Origin: Centrapalus pauciflorus
Taxonomy: Eukaryota > Streptophyta > Magnoliopsida > Asterales > Asteraceae
DNA: 64,000 bases
NCBI GenBank assembly: GCA_020465985.1
Contig: JAANYP010002792.1
Coordinates: forward strand, 679,317-743,316
Direction: 5' to 3'
Part shown: positions 1 through 13,909 of the stretch, piece after piece
How the letters are laid out: each line of letters starts with the position of its first letter
How positions within the stretch are numbered: the stretch's first letter is position 1
Notes under the pieces: model-generated
The model's database searches: none
Told to the model about the DNA's origin: nothing
The model's input: only the letters and a program-made list of their open reading frames with translations
Made by a program: the position numbers and the translations under genes

Positions 1-1229
1 AAGTTTGTTTAGAATTATTGATAACTAAGACAAATGTTAAATTTTATGTATTTTCCATCAATTTTTTTTATGTTTATAGGAATTTGACATTTCCCAACTT
101 ATACATGAATTAAATTCCAACCTATACATAGTACAGTATCATTAAAACTTTTTGTTATCGGTGTCACCTTTTTAGAGTAAGTTTAATATTTAGATTTTCG
201 AAATATTTCCTAAGATGAATCGAGTCACCGAAACGGGTTGCCAATACAAAATTAACAAGATTAGTCTACTTAAAAAAGTACATAGTACAATATCATTAAA
301 ACTTAAAACCAATAAGTATCGTAAGTCATAAAATTTTACAATTGTTGCCTTTTTAGGTGTCACACAAAAAAAATCATAGGTGTCACTCGAGTTTTTGATA
401 CATACGTATCTCATTATTTTGAAAATTTATCGATGTCGAGTGACACTCATTGTTCTTCACTAGGTCCACCCCTGCTCACCCACCCTAACCTTTTGCACCC
501 TACTTAACCATACCCACCCCACCCCATCCCACCCAACCCTCCTCTACTCCACCCAATATTACCCTACCTACCTAACGTACACGTACTCATCTTATCCCAC
601 TTTACAAACTAAATTTGAAAAATAACAATAAATGAAGTTTAATTTAGTTCTATTCCATTGTTAGCAACAAAACAACAATGAATGAAATTTAATTTCATTC
701 CAATCTTTTAGTTTTCCATTCCTTTGACAGATTTCATTTGTTCTGAAAATATTCTGTGAATCAAACGTCTTCTTAATACTTTATTTGAAGTTCAATATTT
801 TATTAAACATAAAAATTAATGTTTTTTTTTTTTTTTTGCAAATCTATTTAATTTTTTTCACCAAACAAATATATTAGGCATGAATGTTCTTAGCATTTTC
901 AATAACATATACTCAACTCTGATACAGAAGAACATCGTTACGTTGTTTGTTGCCCACCTTGATTTTTTTAGTTAAATATATCAATCTACTATAGTTTGGA
1001 GTTAAACTTGCAAAGTTTTATTACTTTGAGGACGAAAATGTAACTTACGAAATTGCTTTTGAAAGTCCTGAGAAAGGCACAGAAACCCTCCTCGTTCTTT
1101 GCTTCTTCGTCTTCGTTTCAAGTTTCGATGCTTGAGAGTTGTTACTGCTGATTGTGATCGCGTACGCCTCAACCCTATGCTACTACGCTGCAACAACACT
1201 ATCACAGCCGCACAAATCCATTTACAGCC
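1..1229. other. AT-rich intergenic DNA upstream of the BAP31-like gene
   Basis: No gene is visible. A 24-base word (CATAGTACARTATCATTAAA and 4 more bases) occurs twice, near 126 and 282. A C-rich stretch with many CCACCC words spans about 465-560. The last ~200 bases should hold the promoter and 5' leader of the downstream gene, but I cannot place a TATA box with confidence. Confidence 0.5.
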
Positions 1230-3291
1230 ATGATTCAACTTCTCTTCACTCTCATATTCGCTGAGATGGCATTAATTGTGATCTTCGTGTTTAAAACCCC
1301 TTTAAGGAAGCTTGTGATCATGGGTTTGGATCGGGTCAAGCGTGGTCGTGCCCCAATCGTTGTGAAGGCCGTTGGATCAACGATATTCGTCGTCATGCTG
1401 TCTAGTTTGTACAGCGTGATGCGGATCCATAATCGCCGGAACAGAGACGACCACGGTGACGGCGAACTTACTCCGACTGATCAGATTCTTGCTGCCAGAC
1501 AACTTCTTGAAGCTTCTCTCATGGGTACTACTTCGATTTCATTACTTTGTGTGTTGTTTGCGTAATTACTGTTATGTATGTGTAATTAATGGATTCAATT
1601 TTGTTAATTTGACCATATTTGCGTATGAGTTTTACTGTTTGATTGTAAATTTAGGGAATTAGGGCAACAAAATGAAAATTAATTAGATGCTGATAGATAA
1701 TTTAAGAATTTAAGGGTTTTAGTGGGCGAGGATGTGTAGTTGTGTTGATATTAAAAAGCTAGTTATTTTGGAGATTTTGGTTCTTCACAACATTAAGTTA
1801 ATTCAATCCGAAATTGGGAAAGAATAATACGCTGTTTACTTGACCCTTGTGGCGGCAGGCATTGTGCCCGTCATGTTGCAGGACGGAAACACGAGAGAAT
1901 AACACTAGAATTCCCTACCTGAAGAATAAAGCAAATCCGGAATAATCTGAAAAATTGAATCTAAAAATTATACCTAAATTACTGGAACCCCCTACCAAAG
2001 GACGAAGGACATTTCTGTTTTATGTGATTTACATTGTAAGCAATATAGACAAAATCTAAGGTTGTGTTTGGTAGAGATAATCAAAGAGAAAGGAAACAAA
2101 GACAAATTATTAGTTAGGAGATTTTAATTATTTAAATAAATTCTCTATGAATTCTCAAGTTGCATCGATATATAGGTTAAAATTCAATTCTTTCGTTTGT
2201 CTAGCGATGGTAGAGAATTAAGTAGAAGCTAATATTGGGAAAAAAAAATTACAACAACCATACGGTTATTGTATTTTCAAATTTCATGGCATTGATTTTA
2301 TCATTTTTTCGTTTTTTTTTAATTCTCTTTGCTAAACACAACCTAAAAGCCTTGAACGTTCGGAAAATTCGATATTGGAGCCCTAGACTATGGAATTTGG
2401 GCTGCACAACAGATACAAAGCGACAAAAGCCCTTTTGCACAACAACTTCTCTTGGGTCAAAAGCTCTGTGCCTTAGGGATGTACTCACGTTCCTACTGTT
2501 ACAAAGAAGTCTCGGTCAATCCTTAATTGGACTGTCGAGCGTGAAGCCGACAAAACCCAAGTGTTGTTAGTTTCAGCTAAAATTGGTGGTTGCTCCGTAG
2601 TACATATGAGACTTTTTATACTCTGGTTTGTGCACCTCTACCACAAAGAATATGGATGGTTGGTACATGAGATTCAGTCTCAACATTGGATGTATCGTGT
2701 ATGCCTATATGACTAGTTGCACTTATGGTCGACCAAAATTTGGAAACTTTTAAAGGCTGGTCGTACATAACAACATACATACACTCGGGCTAACTTTTAA
2801 TAGCGCACATGTAAGATGCATATGCTTTGATGTGCTTCCACTCATTGATTTTGTGTTTTATGTTTATTTATTTATTTATTTTCTGGTTTCTGAACACAAT
2901 CGTTTGAATTCAACCCCTACCCTGTTTCTTGTGTGCAGGGTTTTCGTTGTTTCTTGCATTAATGATAGACAGACTTCATCATTACATCAGAGAACTCCGA
3001 ATAAGAAGAAAAAACATGGATGCTATCAAGAGACAAAACCGGATCATTGAGAATGGCAAAAATGGAAGCCAAGATGAAGTTAAAGTTTTAGAGGGTGAAG
3101 TTACTACCCTAAAGAAAAAAATCACAAGTCTTGAGTCACAACTTGACGAGAAGACAAAAGAAGCTAGCGATGCAGAAGCGAACGTGACTGCATTGAAGAA
3201 ACAATCGGAAGGGTTCCTTTTTGAATATGATCGTTTACTTGAAGACAACCAAAACCTACGAGCCCAGTTGCAGTCATCTGACGGAAGATAA
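1230..3291 (+). CDS. BAP29/BAP31-like endoplasmic reticulum membrane protein
   Basis: Two exons: 1230-1524 and 2939-3291, with GT at 1525 and AG at 2937-2938, giving 215 residues. The join restores the family-typical stretch LMGFSLFLALMIDRLHHYI. The N-terminal half has three hydrophobic segments (about residues 2-22, 43-63 and 98-113). The C-terminal half (about 120-210) is a charged heptad-like coiled coil. This is the layout of BAP29/BAP31 proteins, which sit in the ER membrane and act in export and quality control of membrane proteins in animals; plant members are less well known. Length agrees with plant homologues. The C-terminus (SSDGR) lacks an obvious KKXX retrieval signal. The 1.4-kb intron holds a Tourist-like MITE. 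The start is the first ATG of the conserved N-terminus. The neighbour downstream is convergent. Confidence 0.88.
2060..2343. mobile_element. Tourist-like MITE in the BAP31-like intron
   Basis: A 284-bp element whose ends are inverted copies of GGTTGTGTTTGG, with a TAA target duplication on each side (2057-2059 and 2344-2346). A TAA/TTA duplication with short TIRs fits non-autonomous PIF/Harbinger (Tourist) elements. It has no coding capacity. The ORFs crossing it are chance. Confidence 0.75.
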
Positions 3292-4577
3292 TCTGATTCT
3301 GGTAGCAAGAAAGCTACTTAAGATCTTACTACTACTATTGCCTAATCAAATACCCAATTCTCTTTTTTATTATATTTTTGTGTATCTGTTTTGTGCTTAC
3401 CCTACAACTTGTTTGGTTTTCCCTGTTGATAAAAAAAAGGTGGTAAGAAAGTAGAAACTAATTTTTAGGTTAAAGGGGAAATTACCATCTGGTTTGTACA
3501 AGGAATGATTTTAATATTTTCACACAGAAACAGAAGTTAAATTGTGTATCAAAGATTGAAATCGAGAGAACAGTTGCAGCTTACCAGGCTCGTTCTTTGG
3601 GTACATGATTAATTGTTTGTTTGCATTCAAATCTGTATGTTGAATTTTGTTATACGAAGACCGATTGTGTACGTGGTGTTTGGTCTGGTGGTATATCTTG
3701 TTCTTTAATCAACTATACATGTAACAAATCAATCTTTACTTATTAATTTGACGTTTCAAAGATGTGTGTGCGTGTGTGTATATATATCTTGTAGTTATCA
3801 CTTCGAAACTTTCTTCTGTAATAAGATCCTTTCTGTTTTCTATTTAGCTCAGCTGAGCCTGAAAGTGTAATTTGGACTGATAGAACATGGATCCATAACC
3901 GATGACTAAAAAGCTAGCACTCTCTGTTACTTAGTTACTTAATTAGCAGGGTAAGCAGCCAACTAATGTACTCTGTTTATTCAGTTCAGGTTTTGGTTCA
4001 AGAAATTAAATTACGATACCAATTTATTCAGTAATTAATCTCAATTTCAAAACATTCTTTCGGTTCAATTTTAATTCTGCTGTGTTGATCGAGATGAAAA
4101 TTGTTGCAACCTCATTAAATCAAGTATGAATTACTCCGGCTGTTGAACGCTTCCATCTAATCGTTAGAATATTATAGGAAATCTAGACTCATGACTTGTA
4201 TATTGGGTGTTGTCTTGAGCCCGAGCCAGGTTTACTTAGGTCACTCACTGATGGCGGAACAACAACAATAAAACATCTTTATTTCTTCATTTCAACTTCC
4301 ATACAGTAAAATTCCAGGAATTTCTTTTTAGGAAGGTCGATACTAATCATGGCTGCACACATGTAAAGTAGATCGAGTGGTACATATATAGTACAAGTTT
4401 CACTACTATAAAAATTAGTATTACCGAAATCGATGGAAAATTTGGGATTGTAAAAGCTATGCACTGACAGATTATTAACAAAAAATTACGTAGTTAGTTG
4501 GTCAGAACTGTTACTACCATTCATTAGCTATAATATGCAAAGATACATTTAGAAAGACCTGCAACATGCAAATTGAG
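3292..4577. other. Spacer between convergent genes
   Basis: Holds the 3' ends of the BAP31-like gene and of SLAH copy 1. It is AT-rich and otherwise featureless. I see no TE boundaries, and the 61-residue ORF near 4279-4464 has no recognisable content. Confidence 0.5.
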
Positions 4578-5853
4578 TTATACATTTGGAGACGCTCGAT
4601 CTTCAGTACTAGAGAAATTGAGAATTGGGTTACGAAGAAGCGAGTCAATCTTAAGTGTTGAACAGACCAACAGAAACACAAAAACAAGAACCGAAATTGC
4701 TGATAAAACAAGCGAGAATCCGGTTGCTGCCCACCCCTTCTCCTGTTGAGCGTACGCCATGGAGGCCAATGCGAGAAAGGAGAGTGGGAACGAGAAAGCC
4801 CACCATGCCACACTGAAGCTTTTCAGCGATTTCTTGAATAGCACCGGTCTACTAGCCTGTTATCACATCACATCACATTAATTAATTTATGTGTCAAAAT
4901 TTTCATTACCCAAATGAATAATAATTATTAATATTGTATGTATGATCAGAACTCAGAAGGCTAGCTAATTAACTTACCAATGATGTGAAGAGAAAAAAGG
5001 AGAGAAAAAAGAGCATTTTACACAAGACATTGAAGTCTCCGTCAATCGATTTCCATGCTAAGGCCGCCATGCTTGGGGTAGCGACAAATTGGAAGAAGAC
5101 GGGCCTGAGCCGTGAAGGGAGGTGGTTATTGCCCGATAAACGCTGGTAAAGGGTGATAAACACCACAAGATAATGTGTCATCCCTAGCGTAAATAAGCAA
5201 ATGCCACTTTCCCTCCATCCCATTTTAATGGCAGCATGAGCCCCAACCAAGTTTCCAATTACGGATAGCTGGCTCGTAGGGTTAGCCACCATCGAGAGAA
5301 ACCTTTTCTCTGTCGTGAACCATTGTCCGTATATCTTAACATCAAGAACAAGAACAGGGACAATAAGCGGCAACCATATGTATTCATAAGAGAAATTATT
5401 ATTGCGAAAAACGAAAGGTGGAGCTGATTGGAGAAGCAAAAGGCACGACACCCACGGCGCGAAAAGGTAATTCACTCCTACATAGTGATGGAATTCAGCT
5501 TTCACCATGTGGAAGTGGAAAATGCAACGAAGTATGTAAAGGAAAGAGAGGGAAACAAGAACCGAACAAGCTAAGCACCAAATGAAGAAATAGGCGGTGG
5601 AAGGTAAGTTGGTGAACAAATTATGAATGGTGGTTAGCGAAACATCAGTTGTTTCGCTTAGAGTTTTCCATAACAAAGCTTGAGCACCAAAGGAGATGCA
5701 AATCCTGAAGTATCCGGCATTGATCTTCGCTATAATGGATGGTTGGTGTGAATGTGATGGGTTTTCTCGATCGTTTTTGTTAACGATGGTCGGGGCAGCT
5801 GGTTGTTTGGAGTCGATAACGACCTCCAATAATCCGATTTTGGGCTGCACCAT
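4578..5853 (-). CDS. S-type anion channel, SLAH1/SLAH4-like (copy 1)
   Basis: Exon 1 is 5853-4978 and exon 2 is 4856-4578, joined by a 121-bp GT-AG intron in phase 0; 384 residues in all. The protein starts MVQPK and runs into NAGYFRICISFGAQALLWK, the entry to the SLAC1/TehA fold. About ten hydrophobic helices follow, with family blocks AEFHHYVGVNYLFAPW, YGQWFTTEKRFLS, LVGAHAAIKMGWRE and SVAWWAFSFPLSFLALA. SLAC1-family proteins are plasma-membrane anion channels (chloride, nitrate). The short cytosolic N-terminus (about 50 residues) fits SLAH1/SLAH4 rather than SLAC1, SLAH2 or SLAH3. Known SLAH1 acts in root stele loading, partly by pairing with SLAH3; that is family knowledge and not seen here. 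A paralogue lies at 47822-50332. No disabling change is seen. Confidence 0.92.
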
Positions 5854-5971
5854 TGTTACTTTAATCGATCTGCACTTAATTAGAGATCGATATGATGGAG
5901 AAGAAATTGTATTGTATGGGCAGGGCGGGTAGCCGGGTACGTGTTAATTAAGACTGGGCTGGGGTATGCAT

Positions 5972-5981
5972 GGTTTATATA
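5972..5981 (-). promoter_or_regulatory. Candidate TATA box of SLAH copy 1
   Basis: Minus-strand TATATAAACC about 120 bases before the ATG at 5853. A CATGCA-type RY word sits next to it. Spacing is right for a plant core promoter; no transcript evidence is available. Confidence 0.5.
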
Positions 5982-6081
5982 AGGGAGGTGATTTTGGTGA
6001 TAAATAATGAGACAAAATGTATAGACGTAAGAAAATTGGGTTTCTAGCGCAATCACCAGCTGATTATTTAATTAATTAATT

Positions 6082-6111
6082 AAAACCAAAAGCAAAATCA
6101 CTTTCATCCAC
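6082..6111 (-). promoter_or_regulatory. Promoter block shared with SLAH copy 2
   Basis: The plus-strand stretch around AAAAGCAAAATCACTTTC matches AAAAGCAAAACCACTTTG near 51263 upstream of SLAH copy 2. It lies about 230 bases before the ATG here and about 930 bases before it in copy 2, where TEs have intervened. Survival in both copies makes it a candidate regulatory element, or simply residue of the duplicated flank. Confidence 0.4.
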
Positions 6112-6151
6112 CCAGTTCGTCCCTTTCAATTCTTTATAAATATATATATAA

Positions 6152-6579
6152 AGAATTGGGTTCCGGTAAGAACCCTTAATTCCGTGAGAACATGAGATTC
6201 ACTCCAAAATGTACAAATTTTAGCACATCAAATGCACAAATTTGAAAATTAAATTTATAACTTAAAATTATTATTGATATTTAATATTAATAAATATGAT
6301 AATCTAACATTATAATTACCTTTAAAACTTAAATTTATTAAATTATACACTAAATACACAAATTTAAACGTTAAATGCACAGATTTTATCAAATGCTTAA
6401 ATTCGTATATAAAGTGGACAAATATATCATTAGATGAGTAAATAATTACATGAAATGTATAAATGTATCAAATGTAATAATTTTAGTCTCAAATGCACAA
6501 TTTTATACATTGAATAGACATATTTTAGAGTGGTTCACACATTCTCACGAAATAGACCGATTCTCATATGAACCCAACC

Positions 6580-6581
<2 letters not shown>
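6152..6581 (+). mobile_element. (TA)n-anchored element, family H copy 1
   Basis: Left end GGGTTCCGGTAAGAACC; the right end is an imperfect inverted copy ending near AACCCAACCC. Internally it has many short AAATGCACAAATTT-like words. A second copy in the same orientation is at 9847-10207. The left neighbour is a short TA tract and the right neighbour is (CT)n/(TA)n. No ORF of note. Confidence 0.6.

Positions 6582-6582
<1 letters not shown>

Positions 6583-6658
<76 letters not shown>
6583..6658. repeat. (CT)n then (TA)n microsatellite
   Basis: About 20 bases of CT repeat followed by about 55 bases of TA repeat. It separates elements H1 and A1. The IYIYIY-type ORFs across this and the other TA tracts are not genes. 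Confidence 0.95.
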
Positions 6659-6661
<3 letters not shown>

Positions 6662-6882
6662 GAGGGTTCAATGGAAAACCACTATGCACCTGAAAACTTG
6701 TGAAAACTGCTCTGCACCACCACAAATGCATCAAAATCTCGCGTGATGCATCAAATTTTCCGCGTGATGCATCACATTATTTACGATCATGCCACCGCGT
6801 TTTTAATGAGATGCACCAAATCGGACGGTAGGCGTAGGTTTCCATAGTTTTCAGGTGCATAGTGGTTTTCCATTGAACTCAC

Positions 6883-6885
<3 letters not shown>
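6659..6885 (+). mobile_element. (TA)n-anchored element, family A copy 1
   Basis: A 227-bp element with about 35-bp inverted ends starting GGTTCAATGGAAAACC and ending as the reverse complement (about 6846-6880). The interior has repeated ATGCATCAAA words. TA tracts lie on both sides (to 6658 and from 6886). Other copies are at 15392-15640, 50886-51072 and, as an end fragment, near 47640-47712. Confidence 0.75.
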
Positions 6886-6960
<75 letters not shown>

Positions 6961-6976
6961 GTATGTATATATATAT

Positions 6977-7947
6977 AGATTGAGGTTCAATTGAGAACTT
7001 TTGTGCATTGGGGCACCTCGAGGCACTTTTGTGCATAAGATAATCTAACAATGGTGCACAAAGGTCATTTAGGGAAAACTAAAGATATGGTAATTAGTTT
7101 ATTTTTAAAAATCATTAAAAGTTACTTAGGAGTTACATTTTGAATTAAAATCTCATAGTAACTAATTCCTCATTTTCCTCCCCATTTCTCTCTCTCTCCC
7201 CATCTCATTTTCTCTCTAATCGTGTTCTTCATGATTTTGATGGTGATGATGATTTGAAGACGAAGATTAATGATGAACAACGATGATGATGAACATGAAC
7301 AAGAGATGCAACCGATGATGATTATGAAGAACACGATGCATAGATGGATGATGAACGATTAATAATGATGATGCATAGATGGTTGATGAACAATGACGAT
7401 GCATAGATGGATGATGAACGATGAACAACGAAAAATGATGATGCATAAATAGATGATGAACAATGACGATGCATAGATGAACGATGAACAAGTTGAACAC
7501 GATGCATACATGAATGAAAAAATATGAACGACGAACACGATGCATAGATGAAGATGAACAAGTTAAACACGATGCATAATGAATTTGTGTATTTTTTTGT
7601 TAAATGCATCTTTTTTGAACATGATGCATAAATAAACACGATTACGATGAAATGCATCGATCTCCATCATCTTTTTTTGAATTTGTGTAATTTTTGTTAA
7701 CTTTGGAAATGTATCAATTGAATTTATTTAGCATTTATTATTTGATTATTTGTTGAAATATTAAATTTAATGAGGTGTGCACATTCTCCAAAATGCCCTT
7801 CTTTGTTTTATTCTATAATGCACAAGATGCATCAAATTGTCCAACTATTTACCCTTTTGCCATTAATCTAATCCATACAATTTTTTGATCAAATGGATGA
7901 TATGGGTTCTTTTGTACCTCGGTGCATAAAAGTTCTCAATTGAACCT

Positions 7948-7951
<4 letters not shown>
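6977..7951 (+). mobile_element. (TA)n-anchored element, family B
   Basis: A 975-bp element between two TA tracts (6886-6976 and 7952-8022). The left end is GAGGTTCAATTGAGAACT and the right end AGTTCTCAATTGAACCTC, a near-perfect inverted pair. The middle (about 7255-7660) is a degenerate minisatellite built on GATGCATAGATGATGAACGA. That array gives chance histidine-rich minus-strand ORFs, which I do not call. Confidence 0.75.
7255..7660. repeat. GATGCATAGATGA minisatellite inside element B
   Basis: Irregular repeats of about 20-45 bases built from GATGCATAGATGG, GATGAACGATG and GATGAACAATGACGATGC. The unit length varies, so it is a degenerate array and not a clean satellite. Confidence 0.7.
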
Positions 7952-9428
<1,477 letters not shown>

Positions 9429-9846
9429 GCATATGGTTCGTGTGAGTACCTTAAAAATGCAGAGTACTGTGAGTAATGTGAACACACGAGTTTCGGATGT
9501 GAACATGCTCCAAAAAAAAGTTTTTTTTTTAATTTTTAGTACAAATAATATAAAACTATTTGTAAAAAATACATACTCACACTTTCTAACATCTTAAAAG
9601 TTATGTGAACGTGAAAAAAATTTATGTGAACATGATTAGTGTGAATATACGTTCACAATAGTGCAATTCGTGTGAACATGCATATGCACGTTTCATATAT
9701 TTTTAGTGTGTGTTTATGTGTGATTTTTTACAAGTAGTTTTGTATTATTAATTAAAAAATAGTTATGAATGTTTTTTCAAAAAAATGGTTTTAAGCAAGG
9801 TACCTCCTGTACTCTGCAAAACTAATGGTACTCACTTGAACCCCTT
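9429..9846 (+). mobile_element. (TA)n-anchored element, family D copy 1
   Basis: Left end GGTTCGTGTGAGTACC, right end GGTACTCACTTGAACC, inverted copies with about 30 further bases of diverged inverted similarity. The interior carries repeated TGTGAACATG words. Its right border touches element H2 directly with no TA tract left between. An inverted, truncated relative is at 12738-13036. Confidence 0.7.
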
Positions 9847-10207
9847 AATACAGTATGAATGTATGAACCACTCCAAAATGCACAAATTTGCATATCAAAT
9901 ACACAAATTTAGAATTAAACTCATTATTGGTCTTCAATATTAATAAATATCATAATCTAATATTAAAGCTACCTTTATAATTTAAATTCATTAAATTATA
10001 AACTAAATTGACACAAAATTTGTCATATATACAAATTCGTACATAAAGTTTACAAATTTATCATGAGAGGCATAAGGTTTAAATGAAATTCATAAAATTA
10101 GTAAATATATAAATTTTAGCATAAAACGCATAATTTTATGCATTAAATGCATAAATTTTTAGAATGGTTCTCACGGAATTGAAAAGTTTTTACCGGAACC
10201 CAAACCT
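9847..10207 (+). mobile_element. (TA)n-anchored element, family H copy 2
   Basis: Matches H1 (6152-6581) along its length in the same orientation, for example ACCACTCCAAAATGCACAAA. The right end is TTACCGGAACCCAAACC, the reverse complement of the H1 left end. The left terminal bases are eroded where it meets D1. Confidence 0.6.
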
Positions 10208-12737
10208 ATACAGACACGTATACATATGTAGGTAGCTTATAAATGCGGATCCTCCCTAAATTAAATACTGTAAAAACCAATGAGATTTCAACACGTCATC
10301 AATATGAATTCCTTATCTTAATGACATCCTACACAATTTTATAACATAAATATAAATTAAAAAAAATTTAATACACCTCCCCCATTCAAGGAGGTTCTAT
10401 TTTGAATTATCGTTGGTGAACCACCACTATGACCACATTTATCTTTACTAATTTGAATCTTCGGTGGCGAACCATAAAGGAGATATAGGACTTGCCATGT
10501 TCTTTGGCGCTCTCGTTTGATGGAGGATGATTGACTAAATTTTAGATCTTGATTTCACATTTAGGGTTTTAGTGAATCATGAATCATGTAACACCTGTAA
10601 ATCATGAATTACTTCTGTTAAATATGTTAAAAATAATAAAGAAAAACTTAACTCTAGTTTTATGTAAACGGCGAATTATAAATTACCAACGTCCAGCGAT
10701 GCGATCACTGATGGTGACGTGAATCACGTCATGATGTTGTGAACTATCGATGCAGACATGAATCATGGTGGGACTGTAAATTGTTGGTAGCGTTGTGAAT
10801 CATGACGATGTTGTTTGTCAATCACAATGGTGGTTCCAATTACCTGCGGGGTGGTGAATCACAATAGTTTCGTGAATCAAAGTTAGTGCTGTGAGAGTAG
10901 TGAGTTTTTATTCAATAGAAAACTGAATTTGATTTAGGTTGGAAACACATTATTTCTAATTTAAAATGAAAGAAAATTATAAAAATGGATCAAAATACTC
11001 TTTTAATATGAATCCAGTCAACATGTTTTTAGATTATTTATAATTATGTCACCTTATATATGGGGTTGGAAACACATGATTTCTAAAATACCTTTTGGGT
11101 GCATTCAATTTTGAGTGAAATAGATCATTTATCGTAATAAATAAATTTACGTTTAACATGAGACTTCAAGACTCTATTCTAACATGGGACTCCATGAAAC
11201 TCAACTATAGATATATATGTGATTAACTAATTAACTAATTAAGTTTTTAGTTGATTTGAATAACATTTATACATCATATATAACTTACAATCGTGACCAA
11301 GAAAAGACAATCATATGTATGCGTAACCTATTTCTCACATAACAAAAACCTTAAATACCTAATTTTAACAGTTTAATTAAATTATTTATCTTTTATAGAT
11401 AACATGGAGAATTTAGGTGGAGACATTCATCACAAGTTACAATAAGACATATTAATTAACTAATAATAAAAACTTTTTAAGAAATAATAAAGGTAATTAA
11501 GCCCATTAATGTTTGTCCACACGATATTGCATAAAGGCAGAATCACTTTACTCCATTTCTTTTTCGCTTTCTCTTGTAAATATTAGATAAAAACATTTGA
11601 TTGCAATTTCTATTCATACTTATTTTTGTTCTTGATATGACTTTTCATGATTTGACATTCTTATTTTTCTCTGCTGCTTTCATCCGATGCTTATGTTATA
11701 TATGTTCTTTTTCTATTCTTTGTATCTTTATCTAGAAATAATTTACTTGTTATCTCTCTAAAAAGTAAGAATGACAACCAGACAGGTTTCGAAACTCAAA
11801 ATCATCTATGTCCCTGTCCCGTTTCTTATCGGGTCCCTATTATATTTGGATGAGGAAAAACATAAAACAAAAAAAAGAACCAAAAGTACTAATATTGATA
11901 AAACATAATGACACACTTGCATTAACATTGATAACTATTAACGATATAATTATATCAACAATCAAAAGTACGTAGATATTAATCAAAGTTTTTTTTTATA
12001 TATTATAACTATTTATTAACTCGTGTATTACACGGATAACTTTAGTAAATTGTTAAATTAAAAATTGTATAAACTTAAAACTAAACATTAATATTCAAAC
12101 TTTAAATACTAATGATATTTGATATATCATATTATAGTTAATTTATGTATAAATCATTTAAACAAAAAACTAATTATTAATAACTTTTAAGTTTATTATT
12201 AGTATTACTGTTATTATTATAATTATTAATCAAAAAATCTTTTAAATAGTGTGTATTGTGATTTTATGGGATTTAAGAATCTAACCATAATCTAATCTTA
12301 AAATGTATATGATCTAAAAGTTATAATTTTAATTGTGAAATACTATTAACATTTGTCATTTGTATAAAATGCCACTTGGCATTATTAGAAGAAAACAAAT
12401 GACAATTTAGTTACTCTTATAATAGTATTTATAGATAAAGTAAAAAAAAAAAAGAAAGAAAGAATGTATTTATAATAAATATGTGTTATTATATATAATG
12501 GAAGGATTAGGTTTGGATGAGGAAAAACAAAAAACAAATAAAAGAATTAGGTAAAGGAAGATACAAAAAGTACAACGCTCATTCATATCAGTGCCTTAGT
12601 GACTATTTAGTTTATAAAATAGACTTTCGTCAACCAGATAACAGTCTTTATTGTTTACTTAATTATTTTTGAGAGACCTTTATTAGCATTTCACTTAATG
12701 CATCTCACGATATACATACATACACACACATATATAT
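10208..12737. other. AT-rich region without a recognisable gene
   Basis: Three things stand out. A patch of degenerate GTGAATCA(T/C) words lies at about 10560-10880. The phrase GGTTGGAAACACAT occurs twice, at about 10938 and 11065. A small hairpin, CGTGTATTACACG, near 12021 resembles a Helitron 3' hairpin, but I cannot find partner ends. Confidence 0.4.
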
Positions 12738-13034
12738 GAGTTCAAATGAGTACCACTAGTTTTGCGGAGTACCAGAGGTACCTCGCTTAAAACCATTTTT
12801 TTAAAAAAAATTTCATAAGCATGTTTAAATTAATAATACAAGACTACTTGCAAAAAATCACACATAAACACACACTAGAACTATATGAAACGTGTGTGTT
12901 CACATGAACTGTACTGTTGTGAACGTGTATTCACAACTAAACATGTTCACATGAATTTTTTCACGTTCACATGACTTTTAAGACGCTAGAAATTGTGAAT
13001 GTATATAATTTTTTACGAATAACCTTATATTATT

Positions 13035-13036
<2 letters not shown>
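12738..13036 (-). mobile_element. (TA)n-anchored element, family D, inverted and truncated
   Basis: Starts at GTTCAAATGAGTACC next to a short TA tract. Read in reverse complement it follows element D1 (about 9545-9846). The other end is missing, cut off at the TA tract that begins at 13037. Confidence 0.6.

Positions 13037-13104
<68 letters not shown>
13037..13104. repeat. (TA)n microsatellite
   Basis: About 68 bases of TA at the broken end of the family D copy. Confidence 0.95.
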
Positions 13105-13107
<3 letters not shown>

Positions 13108-13306
13108 TAAAAAGAACCTTACCATTCCCTGAGATTACACGTGGAAGGAAATAGTCCACAACTGTACAAGATGGGGTGTTGTGCAAATAGGAAAGTCAAT
13201 AGTAACAAACAAATAGCAGTGAGGATTGTTCCTTGTAAAAAAGAGAAGAAAAGTAAAGTAAAAAAGGAGCACAAGTCCGAGATCCACCGTTGCAAAATCT
13301 ACCGCC

Positions 13307-13909
13307 ATGGACGGCCGTCCTCCGCCGCCCCCTCCTCCCCTATTTCATCTCCGTACCACCACTCAAATCCTAAAACAAACCATCGCAATCTTCTTCGTCC
13401 ACCACCACCTTCTTATCTTCCTCCTCCTCTCATTTCTCATCCTCTCTCTTCGCTCCAAAGTCGAAACCGCTACTCACTCCCTTACTTCCTTCATCGACCA
13501 TGACCCGTCCATAAAATCACTTCTCTCTCGCCTCCACATCTCCGCCCACCATCACCCATCGCCACAGCGTTTATTATCTTTAGTTAGGGTTTCATTATTC
13601 TTTGATCCATTGGTCATCAGAGTACTCATCTTTTGTGTTTTGAAAGATGGATTACTGTTTTTCAACATTGAAAAACAGTACCCATTTGTTAAAAATTAAT
13701 GGGGGTGATGGAGGTTTATAGGATGGGGATGAAGGGTTTTTTTGAGAGGGGAGAAGATCAGAGGGAGCTAAAAGCCTTAAACAGCACTGTTTGGGTTAAT
13801 CATTTGCAAAAAAAGTTAAGTTTTCAGAAGAAAGGTAGCATGATCACAGAACATGGTGTTGCTTTCTCTGTCATCACATCGGATAATGGCAAAGAAACCA
13901 TGGTTGAGG
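13307..13909 (+). pseudogene. Uncharacterised membrane-protein gene fragment, probably broken
   Basis: From the ATG at 13307 the reading frame gives a proline-rich start, one strong hydrophobic segment (about residues 22-47) and then SLRSKVETATHSLTSFIDHD, coding-like in its composition and CT-rich codon use. That frame stops at 13699. A second open stretch, 13699-13909, lies in another frame (contains ELKALNSTVWVNHLQKK) and ends at a plausible splice donor, GAG|GTATTT. I see no downstream exon. The two parts look like one gene separated by a frame change near 13570-13695, or by a small unrecognised intron. I do not recognise the family. The leader 13141-13306 is probably untranslated. A truncated pseudogene is my first choice; a short real gene is possible. 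Confidence 0.4.

Noticed and set aside
2235..2570. 111-residue ORF in the BAP31-like intron
   Set aside because: Crosses a MITE and intron sequence; no family.
7267..7657. Histidine-rich minus-strand ORFs
   Set aside because: Chance reading of the ATGCATGATG minisatellite in element B.
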